A DNA stretch of 64,000 nucleotides, taken from NCBI RefSeq assembly GCF_001553935.1, contig NZ_CP014232.1:1612001-1676000 (forward strand), given 5' to 3'. The stretch is from Actinomyces oris. Lineage in GTDB: Bacteria; Actinomycetota; Actinomycetes; Actinomycetales; Actinomycetaceae. Below are positions 33,975-43,582 of the stretch, piece by piece (within the stretch, counting starts at the first letter, position 1; each line of letters starts with the position of its first letter). The notes under the pieces were generated by a model. That model was not told where the DNA came from, searched no databases, and saw only the letters and a program-made list of their open reading frames with translations. A program made the position numbers and the translations under genes.

Positions 33975-34991
33975 GTGGCCAGCACCACCGCACCGCCGTC
34001 GTCGCCGCCCCCAGCGGGCACCGCGACCGCCTCCAGCAGTGCCGACGACGCCATCATCCAGCCCGGCAAGGCCCCCGGGCAGACCGGCAACCGGATCTTC
34101 ACCGGCCTGTCCTTCGGCGCCGGCACCTTCATCATGGTGGTGCTCGCCCTCGTGGCCGCCTTCCTCATCCGGGAGGCGCTGCCCGCCCTGACGGCCTCGA
34201 GCGAGACCCTGGAGTCGGTCTCCTTCATGCGCGACCGCAGCCTGTGGGGCTACGTGGCCCCGCTCGTCTTCGGCACGCTGTTGTCCTCGACCATCGCTCT
34301 GGGCGTTGCGGTGCCGCTGAGCATCGGGGTGGCCCTGTTCATCTCCCACTTCGCCCCGCGCCGCCTGGCCCAGGCCCTGGGCTACATGGTGGACCTGCTG
34401 GCCGCGATCCCCTCCGTGGTCTTCGGCCTGTGGGGATTCCTGTGGCTGGTGCCGCTGCTCGACCCCCTCAACACCTGGCTGAGCGAGCACCTCGGATTCA
34501 TCCCGCTGTTCGCCGACTACACGGCCCCGGCTAAGAACATCACCACCGCCTCCCTGGTCCTGGCCGTCATGATCCTGCCGATCATCACCGCCACCATCCG
34601 CGAGATCTTCCTCCAGACGCCCACCCTCCAGGAGGAGGCCTCCCTGGCCCTGGGCGCCACCCGCTACGAGATGATCCGCCAGGCCGTCCTGCCCTTCGGC
34701 CGCTCCGGCATCATCTCCGCCTCCATGCTGGGGCTCGGGCGCGCCCTGGGGGAGACCATGGCCGTCCTCATGATCCTCTCGCCCGGCATGGGGCTGAACC
34801 TGCGTATCCTCCAGGCCGGCCAGCACCAGACCATCGCCGCCAACATCGCCTCGCAGTTCCGCGAGGCCTACGGATTGAGCGTCAACGTGCTCATCGCCAC
34901 CGGCCTGGTCCTGTTCATCATCACCTTCGCGGTCAACTCCCTGGCGCGGTGGATCATCGCGCGCCGCTCCGAGTTCTCAGGAGCCAGCTGA
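33975..34991 (+). CDS. pstC: Phosphate ABC permease PstC
   Basis: 338 aa, six predicted helices, with the EAA loop EEASLALGATRYEMIRQAVLP and a conserved AIPSVVFGLWGFL. GTG 33975 follows GAGGAGG at seven bases; the ATG at 33915 has no ribosome site, so I reject the longer form. It ends one base before pstA starts. Confidence 0.95.
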   Translation: MASTTAPPSSPPPAGTATASSSADDAIIQPGKAPGQTGNRIFTGLSFGAGTFIMVVLALVAAFLIREALPALTASSETLESVSFMRDRSLWGYVAPLVFGTLLSSTIALGVAVPLSIGVALFISHFAPRRLAQALGYMVDLLAAIPSVVFGLWGFLWLVPLLDPLNTWLSEHLGFIPLFADYTAPAKNITTASLVLAVMILPIITATIREIFLQTPTLQEEASLALGATRYEMIRQAVLPFGRSGIISASMLGLGRALGETMAVLMILSPGMGLNLRILQAGQHQTIAANIASQFREAYGLSVNVLIATGLVLFIITFAVNSLARWIIARRSEFSGAS

Positions 34992-34992
34992 C

Positions 34993-36216
34993 ATGACGCC
35001 CACGAACACCCCCGAGCCCACCGCCGGCGCCGCTCCCGACGGCGCGGTCTCCCGCCCCGACCCGGCCGCCGCTGCCGGTGCGGCCGGCGAGACCGGCACC
35101 CCCGCGCCCAAGTCACTCAAGGCCGCGCTCGCGGCCGCCGAGGCCCCGGCCGCCCCCGTCGACCCCTTGGCCGACCCGCCCACCATCGAGGGCGTGCCCC
35201 TGACCTCCTACCGCCTGCCCGACTGGTTCATCTGGGCGGCGCTGGGAACCGCCTTTGTCGTCGTCGGCGGGATCGGCCTGCTGGCCGGGTGGAGCATCGC
35301 CGCCGTCGTCGCCCTGACCGCCCTGGTGTGGGTGGTGGGCGCCACCGCCGTCTCCTGGGTGCGCGAGGGCGAGCGCTGGGGCCGCAACACCCTGGTGACC
35401 CTCCTCATCTACCTGTCCTTCGCCGTCGTCATGGTGCCGCTGGTCTCCCTGGTGTGGATGGTCCTGTCGGGCGGCTCGGCCCGCTTCGGCTACGACTTCC
35501 TGACCACGAACATGCGTGGCGCCGACGCCTCCAACGGCGGCTTCTACCACGGCATCGTCGGCACCCTCCAGATCACCGGGATCGCCACCCTCATCTCGGT
35601 ACCCCTGGGGCTGTTCACCGCCGTCTTCCTCGTGGAGTACAACGGCGGCTGGATCGCCCGGGCCATCACCTTCCTCGTCGACGTCATGACCGGCATCCCC
35701 TCGATCGTGGCCGGGCTGTTCGCCTACTCGATCTTCCTCATCGCGGCCGGTCCCCGCTACCAGGCCGGCATCATCGGGGCCGTCGCCTTAAGCGTCCTCA
35801 TGACGCCGGTGGTCATCCGCGGCGTGGAGGAGATGCTCAAGCTCGTCCCCTCCCACCTGCGCGAGGCCTCCTACGCGCTGGGCGTGCCCAAATGGCTCAC
35901 CATCGTCAAGGTCGTGCTGCGCACCGCGGTGGCCGGCATCACCACCTCCGTCATGATCGCTATCGCCCGCGTCATCGGCGAGACCGCCCCGCTGCTCATC
36001 ACTGTGGGCCTGACGATCCGCACCAACACCAACCCGCTGGACGGCTCCATGTCCACCCTGCCGGTACTCGTCTACGACCAGTACTCCCGCGGGGAGGCCG
36101 CCGCCATGGAGCGGGCCTGGGCCGGGGCACTGACCCTCATCATCCTGGTCATGCTGCTCAACCTCGCGGCCCGCCTCATCTCCAAGTACTTCAGCCCTAA
36201 GGGTGGCCGGCGCTAG
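34993..36216 (+). CDS. pstA: Phosphate ABC permease PstA
   Basis: 407 aa. The first 70 residues are a Pro/Ala-rich cytoplasmic extension (repeated APAAP-like), then a family-specific helix pair and the permease domain with [16 protein letters not shown] and the EAA loop [25 protein letters not shown]. With PstC it forms the channel; coupled to pstC by a one-base gap. Confidence 0.95.
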   Translation: MTPTNTPEPTAGAAPDGAVSRPDPAAAAGAAGETGTPAPKSLKAALAAAEAPAAPVDPLADPPTIEGVPLTSYRLPDWFIWAALGTAFVVVGGIGLLAGWSIAAVVALTALVWVVGATAVSWVREGERWGRNTLVTLLIYLSFAVVMVPLVSLVWMVLSGGSARFGYDFLTTNMRGADASNGGFYHGIVGTLQITGIATLISVPLGLFTAVFLVEYNGGWIARAITFLVDVMTGIPSIVAGLFAYSIFLIAAGPRYQAGIIGAVALSVLMTPVVIRGVEEMLKLVPSHLREASYALGVPKWLTIVKVVLRTAVAGITTSVMIAIARVIGETAPLLITVGLTIRTNTNPLDGSMSTLPVLVYDQYSRGEAAAMERAWAGALTLIILVMLLNLAARLISKYFSPKGGRR

Positions 36217-36305
36217 CCCGGCCGGAGCCGCCGGGACCACTGTGCCCGCATCGACCCCAGCGACCCCAGAGCCCTCAGCAGTCCACCTCAGGTAAAGGAA
36301 CCGAC

Positions 36306-37085
36306 GTGTCCAAGCGCATCGACGTCATCGGCGAGAACATCTACTACGGCGACTTCCTGGCCGTGAAGGACGTCAACGTCGTCATCGAGCCCAAGTCCGT
36401 CACCGCCCTCATCGGCCCCTCCGGCTGCGGGAAGTCCACCTTCCTGCGCACCCTCAACCGCATGCACGAGACCATCCCCGGTGCCCGGGTCGAGGGGCAG
36501 GTCATCGTCGATGGTGTCAACCTCTACGGTCCCGGCGTCGATGCCGTCCAGGTGCGCCGCGCCATCGGCATGGTCTTCCAGCGGCCCAACCCCTTCCCCA
36601 CCATGTCCATCGCCGAGAACGTCCTGGCCGGCGTGCGCCTCAACAACCGGCGCATCAAGAAGTCCGACGCGGACGACCTGGTGGAGGCCTCCCTGCGCGG
36701 GGCCAACCTGTGGGACGAGGTCAAGGACCGTCTGGACCGGCCGGGCCTGGGACTGTCCGGCGGCCAGCAGCAGCGCCTGTGCATCGCCCGTGCCATCGCG
36801 GTCAAGCCCGCCGTCCTGCTCATGGACGAGCCCTGCTCCGCCCTGGACCCCATCTCCACGCTCGCCATCGAGGACCTCATCTCCGAGCTCAAGACGGACT
36901 ACACGATCGTCATCGTCACCCACAACATGCAGCAGGCCTCGCGCGTGAGCGACATGACCGGATTCTTCAACCTGGAGGCCACCGGCAAGCCGGGGCACCT
37001 GGTCGAGTACGACTCCACCGACAAGATCTTCTCCGCCCCCAGCCAGCAAGCCACCGAGGACTACATCTCGGGCCGCTTCGGCTGA
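36306..37085 (+). CDS. pstB: Phosphate ABC ATPase PstB
   Basis: 259 aa, GTG 36306 after AAAGGAA. Walker [20 protein letters not shown], PstB-typical [15 protein letters not shown], signature [15 protein letters not shown], Walker [20 protein letters not shown] and H-loop [13 protein letters not shown] are textbook. Last gene of the pst operon; phoU is not nearby. Confidence 0.97.
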   Translation: MSKRIDVIGENIYYGDFLAVKDVNVVIEPKSVTALIGPSGCGKSTFLRTLNRMHETIPGARVEGQVIVDGVNLYGPGVDAVQVRRAIGMVFQRPNPFPTMSIAENVLAGVRLNNRRIKKSDADDLVEASLRGANLWDEVKDRLDRPGLGLSGGQQQRLCIARAIAVKPAVLLMDEPCSALDPISTLAIEDLISELKTDYTIVIVTHNMQQASRVSDMTGFFNLEATGKPGHLVEYDSTDKIFSAPSQQATEDYISGRFG

Positions 37086-37101
37086 GGATTGAGGGGCCAG
37101 G

Positions 37102-37234
37102 TGTCACGAATGGCGACTTTTCGGGCCGCCTGAGGCCGGTCCGAGCGTCCCCTGATTCACGTCCCCGCAGGTCAGCGCATGACACGTTGATCCGGGAGCT
37201 CTTACCGCGCAGGTAAAAGTCGCCCGGAGTGACA
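37102..37234. repeat. 133-bp inverted-repeat element, copy 2
   Basis: Ends TGTCACGAATGGCGACTTTT and AAAAGTCGCCCGGAGTGACA match the ends of the 24055-24186 element almost exactly, while the interior is unrelated. It begins 16 bases after pstB. Confidence 0.85.
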
Positions 37235-37242
37235 CTTTCGGG

Positions 37243-37261
37243 CGCCGTGCGTGACACGGCG
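37243..37261 (+). terminator. Hairpin downstream of pstB
   Basis: CGCCGTG and CACGGCG arms, five-base loop. The remaining bases to 37534 hold no gene that I can support. Confidence 0.45.
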
Positions 37262-37534
37262 GTGCGGTCACGAGGGGGAGGCGGGCGACAGGGCGCTGGG
37301 GAGAGAGGGGGACGTCGGGCCGGAGAGCGCCAGTCGGCGCGAATGCCGCTCGCGGCGGCTTGAGTTGGAGCCCGGGGCCCGTCACGGCCCGACGCCGCCC
37401 ACGAGTCTACAGGTCCGGGCTCCGGGCCGCGGCGGTGTCCACCCAGTGAATCCACCCGGCGGTCAGGGAGACGTCTGGGCTGCTCCTGGCTGGGGCCGAC
37501 CCGGGCCTTCTCAGGCTCCCCGGGGCCGGCGTAC

Positions 37535-38206
37535 TCAGGCGTCCTCGGGGGCGTCCAGGCGGTAGCCGACGTTGCGCACCGTGCCGATGAGGTTGTCGTG
37601 CTCGGTGCCCAGCTTGGCGCGCAGGCGACGGATGTGCACGTCCACCGTGCGCGAGCCGCCGATGTAGTCCTCGCCCCACACCTCGTGCAGGAGCGCGTCT
37701 CGGGTCAGGACCCGCCCCTGGTTGGCGGCCAGGAACTTCAGCAGCTCGAACTCCTTGTAGGTCAGATCCAGGATCGTGCCGCGCAGTCGGGCCGTGTAGG
37801 CGGTGACGTCAATGACGAGGTCACCCACGTCGATGCGGTCGTCGTCGGTCTCGTCCACGACCGGGACGTGGGCGCGCAGCAGCCGCAGCCGGGCCGACAG
37901 CTCGGCGGGCTTGGCGCCGGCCATGACGAAGTCGGCGGCTCCCCAGTCGATCTGCACCGCGGCGGCGCCGCCCTCCTCCACGATGAGGATGATGGGCGGG
38001 CAGTCCATGGGGCCGGTGAAGAGCTGGCACAGGGCGCGGGCCCGGGTCAGGTCCCCGCGGGCGTCGATCATGACGACGTCAGCGCTGTCCACCTCCGCGT
38101 AGGAGGAGGGCATCGGGGGGAGGCACTCCACCGGGGAGTCGAGGAAGGCAGTCGCCGGCAGGACGTCAGTGGCGTCACTCTCACGAGTGAACATGATGAT
38201 CCGCAT
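37535..38206 (-). CDS. GlnR-like OmpR-family regulator (atypical receiver)
   Basis: DNA-binding regulator of 223 aa; ATG 38206 follows GGAAGGAG. The C-terminal winged helix is clear: LDLTYKEFELLKFLAANQGRV, RTVDVHIRRLRAKLG and IGTVRNVGYRL. The N-terminal half resembles actinobacterial GlnR (ADVVMIDARGDLTRARALCQL, then EEGGAAAVQIDWG). That receiver is atypical and has no partner kinase gene here. GlnR controls nitrogen assimilation and in other actinobacteria also crosses with phosphate control. Location near pst and ppk agrees with the Streptomyces region. PhoP is less likely because a full phosphorylation pocket is not seen. Confidence 0.8.
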   Translation of the reverse strand: MRIIMFTRESDATDVLPATAFLDSPVECLPPMPSSYAEVDSADVVMIDARGDLTRARALCQLFTGPMDCPPIILIVEEGGAAAVQIDWGAADFVMAGAKPAELSARLRLLRAHVPVVDETDDDRIDVGDLVIDVTAYTARLRGTILDLTYKEFELLKFLAANQGRVLTRDALLHEVWGEDYIGGSRTVDVHIRRLRAKLGTEHDNLIGTVRNVGYRLDAPEDA

Positions 38207-38413
38207 GGCTGCTCCTTCCGTGGCTCGCGACCAGGAACCGCCGGCGCAGTCGAGTTGACCAGCGGCGATACTGTTGGGACAAGTCAACCACACCTGGTCG
38301 CAGGCGGAATCTCCTGGGGCAACGACTGTCCGGATAGTGACCGTCCGCGAGGAGTGCGGGGCGGGGCCGCAGTGAGGTCGCAGTGGGCCCTGCGGCCGCC
38401 CGGGTGTGGGACG

Positions 38414-39550
38414 ATGCGTGCTGTGACTACCCACCACCGACGAGCCCAACCGGCCGCGCGCACCCGCAGAGCCTCCCGCGGCTCGCGCCATGACTCCCAT
38501 GCCGCAGCCGTTCCGACGGCCGCCGGTGGCGCGTCGGACTGGGCCAGCGTCATCGGCGCGGGCGACTCCCACGCCTCGGCAGGGCCCGACGGTTCGGAGG
38601 CAGCCGTGGCCTTGGCCGGCTCGGATGCCTCCGGCGAGACGGCCGCCTCCTCCGACGCTCCAGAGGCGGCCCGCTCAGCGGACTCAGGTGACACTGCCGA
38701 CCTCGCCGAGGACCTGGGATACGCCACCCGTCGCGCCTCCAACCGCCCCAAGGAGCCGGGCCTGGTGGACCCGGCCTGGACCCGGCTCGCCTTCGCGGGC
38801 GTGGTGCCGCTGCTGCTGGCGGTCGGCTCAGTGCTGCCCGGCTGGGTGAGGCTGGCCCTCGTGGCCGTCCTGGTGCCGGCCGCCGCACAGGGCTGGCCCG
38901 CGCTCGTGCGCGCCCGGCACGACCTGGGCGGCACGATCGTCATGACGATCAGCGGACTGTCGGCCGCCGTCAGCGTCTACCTCCTCGACGACATGGGGGT
39001 GGCCGGCCTGATCATGGCCTTCTCGATCCTGCTGGCCTTCGTCGGCCAGATGCTGCGCCGCGACGGCCGGCACAACCTGGTCGAGGACCTGTCCTCAACG
39101 GTGGCCGGCTGCCTGGTGGCGGTCTCCGGCTCGGCCTGGTGCGCCCTGGAACCGGGGCTGGCCGACCCTGCCATCGTTGTGCCCACCTGCCTGGCGCTGT
39201 TCGTCGGCGCCGTCCTGACCGTCCTCAACGTGCGCGCCCGGATGCTGGAGGCCCTCACCGTCACGGTGCCGGCCCTGTTCGCCGGCGGCGCCGGCTACGT
39301 GCTGGCCTCGGCCGGCTTCTTCGGCCTGTCCCACATCAGTGCGACCGCGGCCCTGCAGAGCGCCGTGGCCTGCGTGGCCGTCGGCTTCGTGGCAGGGGTC
39401 CTCATGGCCTCGGGCAACCGTGTCCTGTGGACCCATCGGTGGGTGCCCGGTGGGCGGGCGGCGGTGGCCTCCGCGCTCGTGCCGATCCTGTCGGTCGGCG
39501 TACCGGTCTACGCCATCGCCCGCCTCCTGGGCGGCTTCATCGCCGGCTGA
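38414..39550 (+). CDS. Multi-pass membrane protein of unknown function
   Basis: 378 aa from ATG 38414 (GTG 38423 is possible). The first 120 residues are cytoplasmic, Ser/Ala/Asp-rich and low in complexity. About eight hydrophobic segments follow (from RLAFAGVVPLLLAVGSVLPGW to the C-terminal VGVPVYAIARLLGGF). It resembles uncharacterised actinobacterial permease-like proteins adjacent to glnR. No substrate motif is visible. Divergent from the GlnR-like gene with about 200 bases between. Confidence 0.7.
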   Translation: MRAVTTHHRRAQPAARTRRASRGSRHDSHAAAVPTAAGGASDWASVIGAGDSHASAGPDGSEAAVALAGSDASGETAASSDAPEAARSADSGDTADLAEDLGYATRRASNRPKEPGLVDPAWTRLAFAGVVPLLLAVGSVLPGWVRLALVAVLVPAAAQGWPALVRARHDLGGTIVMTISGLSAAVSVYLLDDMGVAGLIMAFSILLAFVGQMLRRDGRHNLVEDLSSTVAGCLVAVSGSAWCALEPGLADPAIVVPTCLALFVGAVLTVLNVRARMLEALTVTVPALFAGGAGYVLASAGFFGLSHISATAALQSAVACVAVGFVAGVLMASGNRVLWTHRWVPGGRAAVASALVPILSVGVPVYAIARLLGGFIAG

Positions 39551-39604
39551 GGGCGGCCGACCGGGCCCGCGAGGGCCTGAGAACGCCACGTCACGGCGAC
39601 CGGA

Positions 39605-39724
39605 TGTCCAAATCGGTGACAAAGAGACTCCGAGGCCCAGCGGTCACGCGAAGAAACCGCAGAATCATGCGGTTTCGTCTGGCGCACCCAGTGCTCCTCG
39701 CCGCCTTTGTGTCCGATTTGGACA
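39605..39724. repeat. 120-bp palindromic element, type A copy 2
   Basis: Same length and ends as 28430-28549 (TGTCCAAATCGGTGACAAAG to TTTGGACA), central hairpin GAAACCGC/GCGGTTTC. Intergenic. Confidence 0.9.
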
Positions 39725-39853
39725 CCGCGGTGCCGATCCCGCCCGGATCTGCGGCTCCAGAGCGCGCCGGACACTCAGAGCGCCGGCGGATCCGCGCGGC
39801 CCGAGCGGGCGGCGCGCGTGATGCGGCCCGGGGGGACGTCGTAGGCTGCGGGC

Positions 39854-40603
39854 ATGGCATTCACGCTTCCTGACGACCTGGCACCCGAGCTCTACCCGCT
39901 GGCCTGGCTGGCCGGCACCTGGCGCGGCTACGGCATCCTCACCTACGGCGAGACCGTGCCCGAGCAGGCCGTATACCAGGAGATGACCTTCGACCACGAC
40001 GGCGGCCCCTACCTGCGCCAGACCACCACCATCTGGACGGTCGACGCCACCCGCTCCAAGAACCTCGACTTCGAGATGCCCGGCCTCCAGGGCGCCTCCC
40101 TCCTGGCCCCCGCCCAGATCTGGTCCACCGAGACCACCTACTGGCGGCCTGTCGGCCAGGAGCAACCCGATGGCGCCGAGACCACTGAGCCCGCCGAGGA
40201 CGACGCCGACACCAAGGGCTCCGGCGGTCCGCTCGTCCCCGTCACTCAGCTCGAGCTCGTCTCGGCCGACCCTGCCGGCCACGTCGCCGTCTGGGAGGGC
40301 TGGATCCAGGGGCCGCGCGCCCAGGTCGGCACCCAGGCCGTGGGCCGGGCCCGCACCGCTGTCCCCGTGGAGGAGATGACCCGCATGTTCGGGCTCGTGG
40401 GCGGCGACCTCATGTGGACCCAGGACATGGCCGCCTTCGGCCAGAGCGAGGTGACTACTTACGCCTCCGGCCGCCTCGGCCGCGTCGACGACTTAGATGA
40501 CCCCGCCGCCCAGCCCGGCTCCGCCCTCGACCCGGCTGAGCCGGAGGGCGAGTCCTCCACCTCCTCCTCTCCCGCCTCCGACGACGCCGAGCCGACCGCC
40601 TGA
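39854..40603 (+). CDS. Nitrobindin-like heme-binding beta-barrel (DUF1794)
   Basis: 249 aa. Opens with PLAWLAGTWRGYG, the GxWxGxG signature of nitrobindins, which bind ferric heme and can isomerise peroxynitrite. The proximal-histidine region would be in the later strands but I cannot fix the residue. An acidic insert (about residues 98-125) and a 40-residue acidic Ser/Asp-rich tail enlarge it over the usual 160-180 aa. TAGGCT lies six bases before the ATG (leaderless). Coupled to the YgfZ gene by TGATG, a conserved actinobacterial neighbourhood. Confidence 0.88.
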   Translation: MAFTLPDDLAPELYPLAWLAGTWRGYGILTYGETVPEQAVYQEMTFDHDGGPYLRQTTTIWTVDATRSKNLDFEMPGLQGASLLAPAQIWSTETTYWRPVGQEQPDGAETTEPAEDDADTKGSGGPLVPVTQLELVSADPAGHVAVWEGWIQGPRAQVGTQAVGRARTAVPVEEMTRMFGLVGGDLMWTQDMAAFGQSEVTTYASGRLGRVDDLDDPAAQPGSALDPAEPEGESSTSSSPASDDAEPTA

Positions 40604-41832
40604 TGCGCCCCTCCCCGCTGCTGAACCGACCCGGTGCCGTCGCCTCCGCCCCGGACGACCCCGACGGCGCTGTCCCCGCCCACCTCGGCGACCCCGGCCG
40701 CGAGCAGGCCGCCCTGGCCGAGGGGCGCGCGGTCTGCGCCCTGGCGCGCGACGTCGTCACCGTCACCGGGCAGGACCGCCTGAGCTGGCTGACCACGCTG
40801 TCCAGCCAGGTGCTCACCGGCCTGAAGCCCGGTGACGGCGGCGCAGAGACGCTGCTCCTCGACGCCCAGGGCCACATCACCCACGCGCTCGCGGCCCTCG
40901 ACGACGGCCGCACGCTCTGGCTCGTCACGGAGGCCGGCCGCGGCGAGGCGCTGGCGACCTTCTTGGACTCCATGCGCTTCATGCTGCGCGTCGAGGTGAC
41001 TGAGCGTGCCGACGTCATGGCGCTGGGCGCCCTGGGGGAGGGCCTCGAGGCCCTGGTCCAGGCGGCGCGCGACACCGCGCCGGACGCCTCCGATTCACCG
41101 GCCGAGGCCGGTGACGCCGAGCCTCAGGGCTCACTCATCGGCCTGTGGCGCGACCCGTGGCCGGGCGTCGTCGAAGGCGGCACGAGCTACGACGTCGGAG
41201 CGGACCGGCCCCATCCCGGCCAGGGCTACCGGGGCGGTTTTGTCCTCGTGCCCGATCGGAGCGTGAATGCTGTGGTGAGCACCTTCCTCGCCGCCGGGGA
41301 GGGGCGGCGCCTGGCCGGCGCCCTGGCCTGGGAGGCGCTGCGCATTGAGGCCGGCCGCCCCCGCTGGGCCCGCGAGGCCGACGCCCGCGCGATCCCGCAC
41401 GAGCTGGACTGGCTGCGCACGGCCGTGCACCTGACGAAGGGCTGCTATCCGGGCCAGGAGACGATTGCGCGCACCCTCAACCTGGGCCGGCCTCCGCGCC
41501 GCCTCACCGTGCTCCAGCTCGACGGACTCGGCGGCGACCTGCCCCAGCCGGGGGCGAGCGTGCGCATGGGGGAGCGGACCGTGGGCGCCGTGACCTCCGT
41601 GGCGCGCCACCACGAGCTCGGCCCCATCGCCCTGGCCCTGCTGCGCCGCGCCGTGCCCGCGGGCGAGCAGCTGACCGTCGAGATCACCGAGGTCGATGAG
41701 GCCACCGGCGAGACCATCCCCGTCGGCCGGGTCGACGCCGCCCAGGAGGTGCTGGTCTCCCCCGAGGGGCGCGCTCAGGCCAGTCCGGCCGAGCGTCCCG
41801 GTGCGGAGCTGCGCAAGGGCCTGCGGCTCTGA
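40603..41832 (+). CDS. YgfZ/GcvT-family folate-binding protein
   Basis: Folate-dependent helper of iron-sulphur protein maturation or repair, 409 aa. The diagnostic KGCYPGQETIAR motif is at about residues 286-297, with LDAQGHITH and LGRPPRRLTVLQL around it. An insert rich in Ala, Asp and Glu (about residues 165-185) is unlike most relatives. Starts on the stop codon of the nitrobindin gene. Confidence 0.93.
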   Translation: MRPSPLLNRPGAVASAPDDPDGAVPAHLGDPGREQAALAEGRAVCALARDVVTVTGQDRLSWLTTLSSQVLTGLKPGDGGAETLLLDAQGHITHALAALDDGRTLWLVTEAGRGEALATFLDSMRFMLRVEVTERADVMALGALGEGLEALVQAARDTAPDASDSPAEAGDAEPQGSLIGLWRDPWPGVVEGGTSYDVGADRPHPGQGYRGGFVLVPDRSVNAVVSTFLAAGEGRRLAGALAWEALRIEAGRPRWAREADARAIPHELDWLRTAVHLTKGCYPGQETIARTLNLGRPPRRLTVLQLDGLGGDLPQPGASVRMGERTVGAVTSVARHHELGPIALALLRRAVPAGEQLTVEITEVDEATGETIPVGRVDAAQEVLVSPEGRAQASPAERPGAELRKGLRL

Positions 41833-42035
41833 GCCGTCCGGTCGTGCACCGGATCCCGGGCGCTCCCGGGACTGCTGCTCTGGGACCCGAGCCCGATGTC
41901 TGCCCGGAATGGTCGGGGCTGCGCCAGCGGCCGGCAACCGTCTGACTGTCGGCCGCCGCGTGAGGCCACCACTTTTCTCGCTGGGCGTGGCAACCTCTCT
42001 GGGATCGTTGACCGGCGACCGATAGCCTGGGGCGT

Positions 42036-42425
42036 GTGAGCGTCCTTTATGCTGTGTCATTCTTTCTCTCCGAGGCGGTCAGGTGGAGCTGGTTGGCCGC
42101 CCAGTTCATCTCCCTCGTTATGGGGGTCTGGGCGCTGATCGACTCCCTGATGCGGCCCGCGGAGCACTACGCGGCGGCCGGTAAGAACACCAAGCGATTC
42201 TGGAACCTGGTCAACGCGGTGGGCACAGTGGTGGTCGGCCTGCTCGGGGCCGCCTCGATGTTCGGCCTGCTGGGCGTCGTGGCCAGTGCCGTCTACCTGG
42301 TGGACGTGCGCCCCGCCCTGCAGGCGCTGGCACCGGTGCGGGTGCGCTCCTCGATCCGCATTCCGGGGCGGGCCTCCCAGCGCCGGCCGGGGCGCGATGG
42401 GCGCGGCAGGAGCGCTGGTCGCTGA
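42036..42425 (+). CDS. DUF2516 membrane protein
   Basis: Small 129-aa protein with two or three helices ([10 protein letters not shown] region; [36 protein letters not shown]) and a basic Arg/Gly tail. Fits the actinobacterial DUF2516 family, function unknown. GTG 42036 follows TAGCCT at seven bases. Its stop overlaps dtd (TGATG). Confidence 0.82.
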   Translation: MSVLYAVSFFLSEAVRWSWLAAQFISLVMGVWALIDSLMRPAEHYAAAGKNTKRFWNLVNAVGTVVVGLLGAASMFGLLGVVASAVYLVDVRPALQALAPVRVRSSIRIPGRASQRRPGRDGRGRSAGR

Positions 42426-42853
42426 TGCGCGCCGTCATCCAGCGAGTCAACCGCGCGGCGGTCCGGGTCGACGGCGAGGTGGTCGGCGAGATCACCCGCC
42501 CCGGCCTCATGGTCCTCGTGGGCGCCACGCACGACGACGGCCCCACCCAGGTGGCCACGGTGGCCCGCAAGATCGCGGACCTGCGACTCCTGGAGGACGA
42601 GCTCTCGGTGACCGACGCCGGAGCGCCCGTGCTCGTCGTCTCCCAGTTCACCCTGTACGCCGACACCCGCAAGGGCCGGCGCCCCACCTGGAACAAGGCG
42701 GCCCCCGGTGAGGTGGCCGAGCCTCTGGTGGAGGCCGTGGCCGAGGACCTGCGCGGGCGCGGCCTGGAGGTGGCCACCGGCCGCTTCGGCGCCGACATGA
42801 AGATCGACATGGAGGCCGACGGCCCGGTGACGATCCTGATCGAGGCCGAATAG
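42425..42853 (+). CDS. dtd: D-aminoacyl-tRNA deacylase
   Basis: Hydrolyses D-amino acids from mis-charged tRNA. 142 aa, full length. [21 protein letters not shown] start, the catalytic SQFTLYAD motif, and a C-terminal DGPVTI in place of the usual Nx[18 protein letters not shown] is also typical. Overlaps DUF2516 by one base. Confidence 0.96.
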   Translation: MRAVIQRVNRAAVRVDGEVVGEITRPGLMVLVGATHDDGPTQVATVARKIADLRLLEDELSVTDAGAPVLVVSQFTLYADTRKGRRPTWNKAAPGEVAEPLVEAVAEDLRGRGLEVATGRFGADMKIDMEADGPVTILIEAE

Positions 42854-42901
42854 GCCGAGGAGGCCGAGTAGGCCGAGGAAGCCGCCGAAGGGGGCGCTGA
42901 G

Positions 42902-43408
42902 ATGACGGGACGCTCACGGGCGGTGGTCATCGCCATGATGCTGTGGTGGGCCGTCTTCGGCTGCATCAGCGTCTCCTGGGCGCTGGGCTCCCCGTGGCTG
43001 GTCGACACGGTCCTTCAGGGCGACGGGCTGAGGCTCGCCCAGGAGCGGCCCACCTGGTTCGTCGTGGTCGTCCTCGTCTCCGGGCTGGTGAAGTTGGGGT
43101 TCGTCGTCTTCGGCTTCGCGCTCCTGCGCCCGGATGTCATCAGGGTGCCGCGCTGGATGCGCCTGGCCTTCGGCTGGGTCTCGGGAGCCATGCTCATCGC
43201 CTACGGGATTGCCGGCTCGGTGCCGGCGATCCCGACGATCTTGTCGGGGGAGCCGCTCTCCCACTATGGATGGTGGCGGCTGGTTCTGTGGATGCCTCAC
43301 TTCTGGGTGGGCGGGATCCTGGTGCTGGCCGCGACGGTCGCCTACCTGCGCTGGAGCCGGCCCGTGGCGATCGATCCCGCCGTGCATGCGGGCCCTGCTG
43401 GACGCTGA
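42902..43408 (+). CDS. Four-helix membrane protein, possibly DUF3995
   Basis: 168 aa, four clear helices (AVVIAMMLWWAVFGCISVSW; VVVVLVSGLVKLGFVVFGFALL; AFGWVSGAMLIAYGIAGSVP; MPHFWVGGILVLAATVAYL). The WALGSPWL segment after the first helix is reminiscent of DUF3995. Between it and dtd, 42843-42888 carries short tandem AGGCCGAGG units. Function unknown. Confidence 0.65.
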   Translation: MTGRSRAVVIAMMLWWAVFGCISVSWALGSPWLVDTVLQGDGLRLAQERPTWFVVVVLVSGLVKLGFVVFGFALLRPDVIRVPRWMRLAFGWVSGAMLIAYGIAGSVPAIPTILSGEPLSHYGWWRLVLWMPHFWVGGILVLAATVAYLRWSRPVAIDPAVHAGPAGR

Positions 43409-43421
43409 CTCCCGTGGCGGG

Positions 43422-43541
43422 TGTCCATAGAAATGACACTAGCCCGCACAAGCCACCCGCCCACCACCTAGAACCACGGAATCACGCGGTTTTCAAGCCA
43501 GCACCAACCTCTCCGGGCATCCAATGTCATTTCTGTGGACA
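43422..43541. repeat. 120-bp palindromic element, type B copy 1
   Basis: TGTCCATAGAAATGACACT to AATGTCATTTCTGTGGACA with internal GAACCACGG-AATCA-CGCGGTTTTC. Nearly identical to the reverse complement of 44514-44633. Starts 14 bases after the membrane-protein stop. Confidence 0.93.
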
Positions 43542-43582
43542 TCGGGCGTGGCCGGGCGAGGTAGGTCGATTCCATGCATCGC

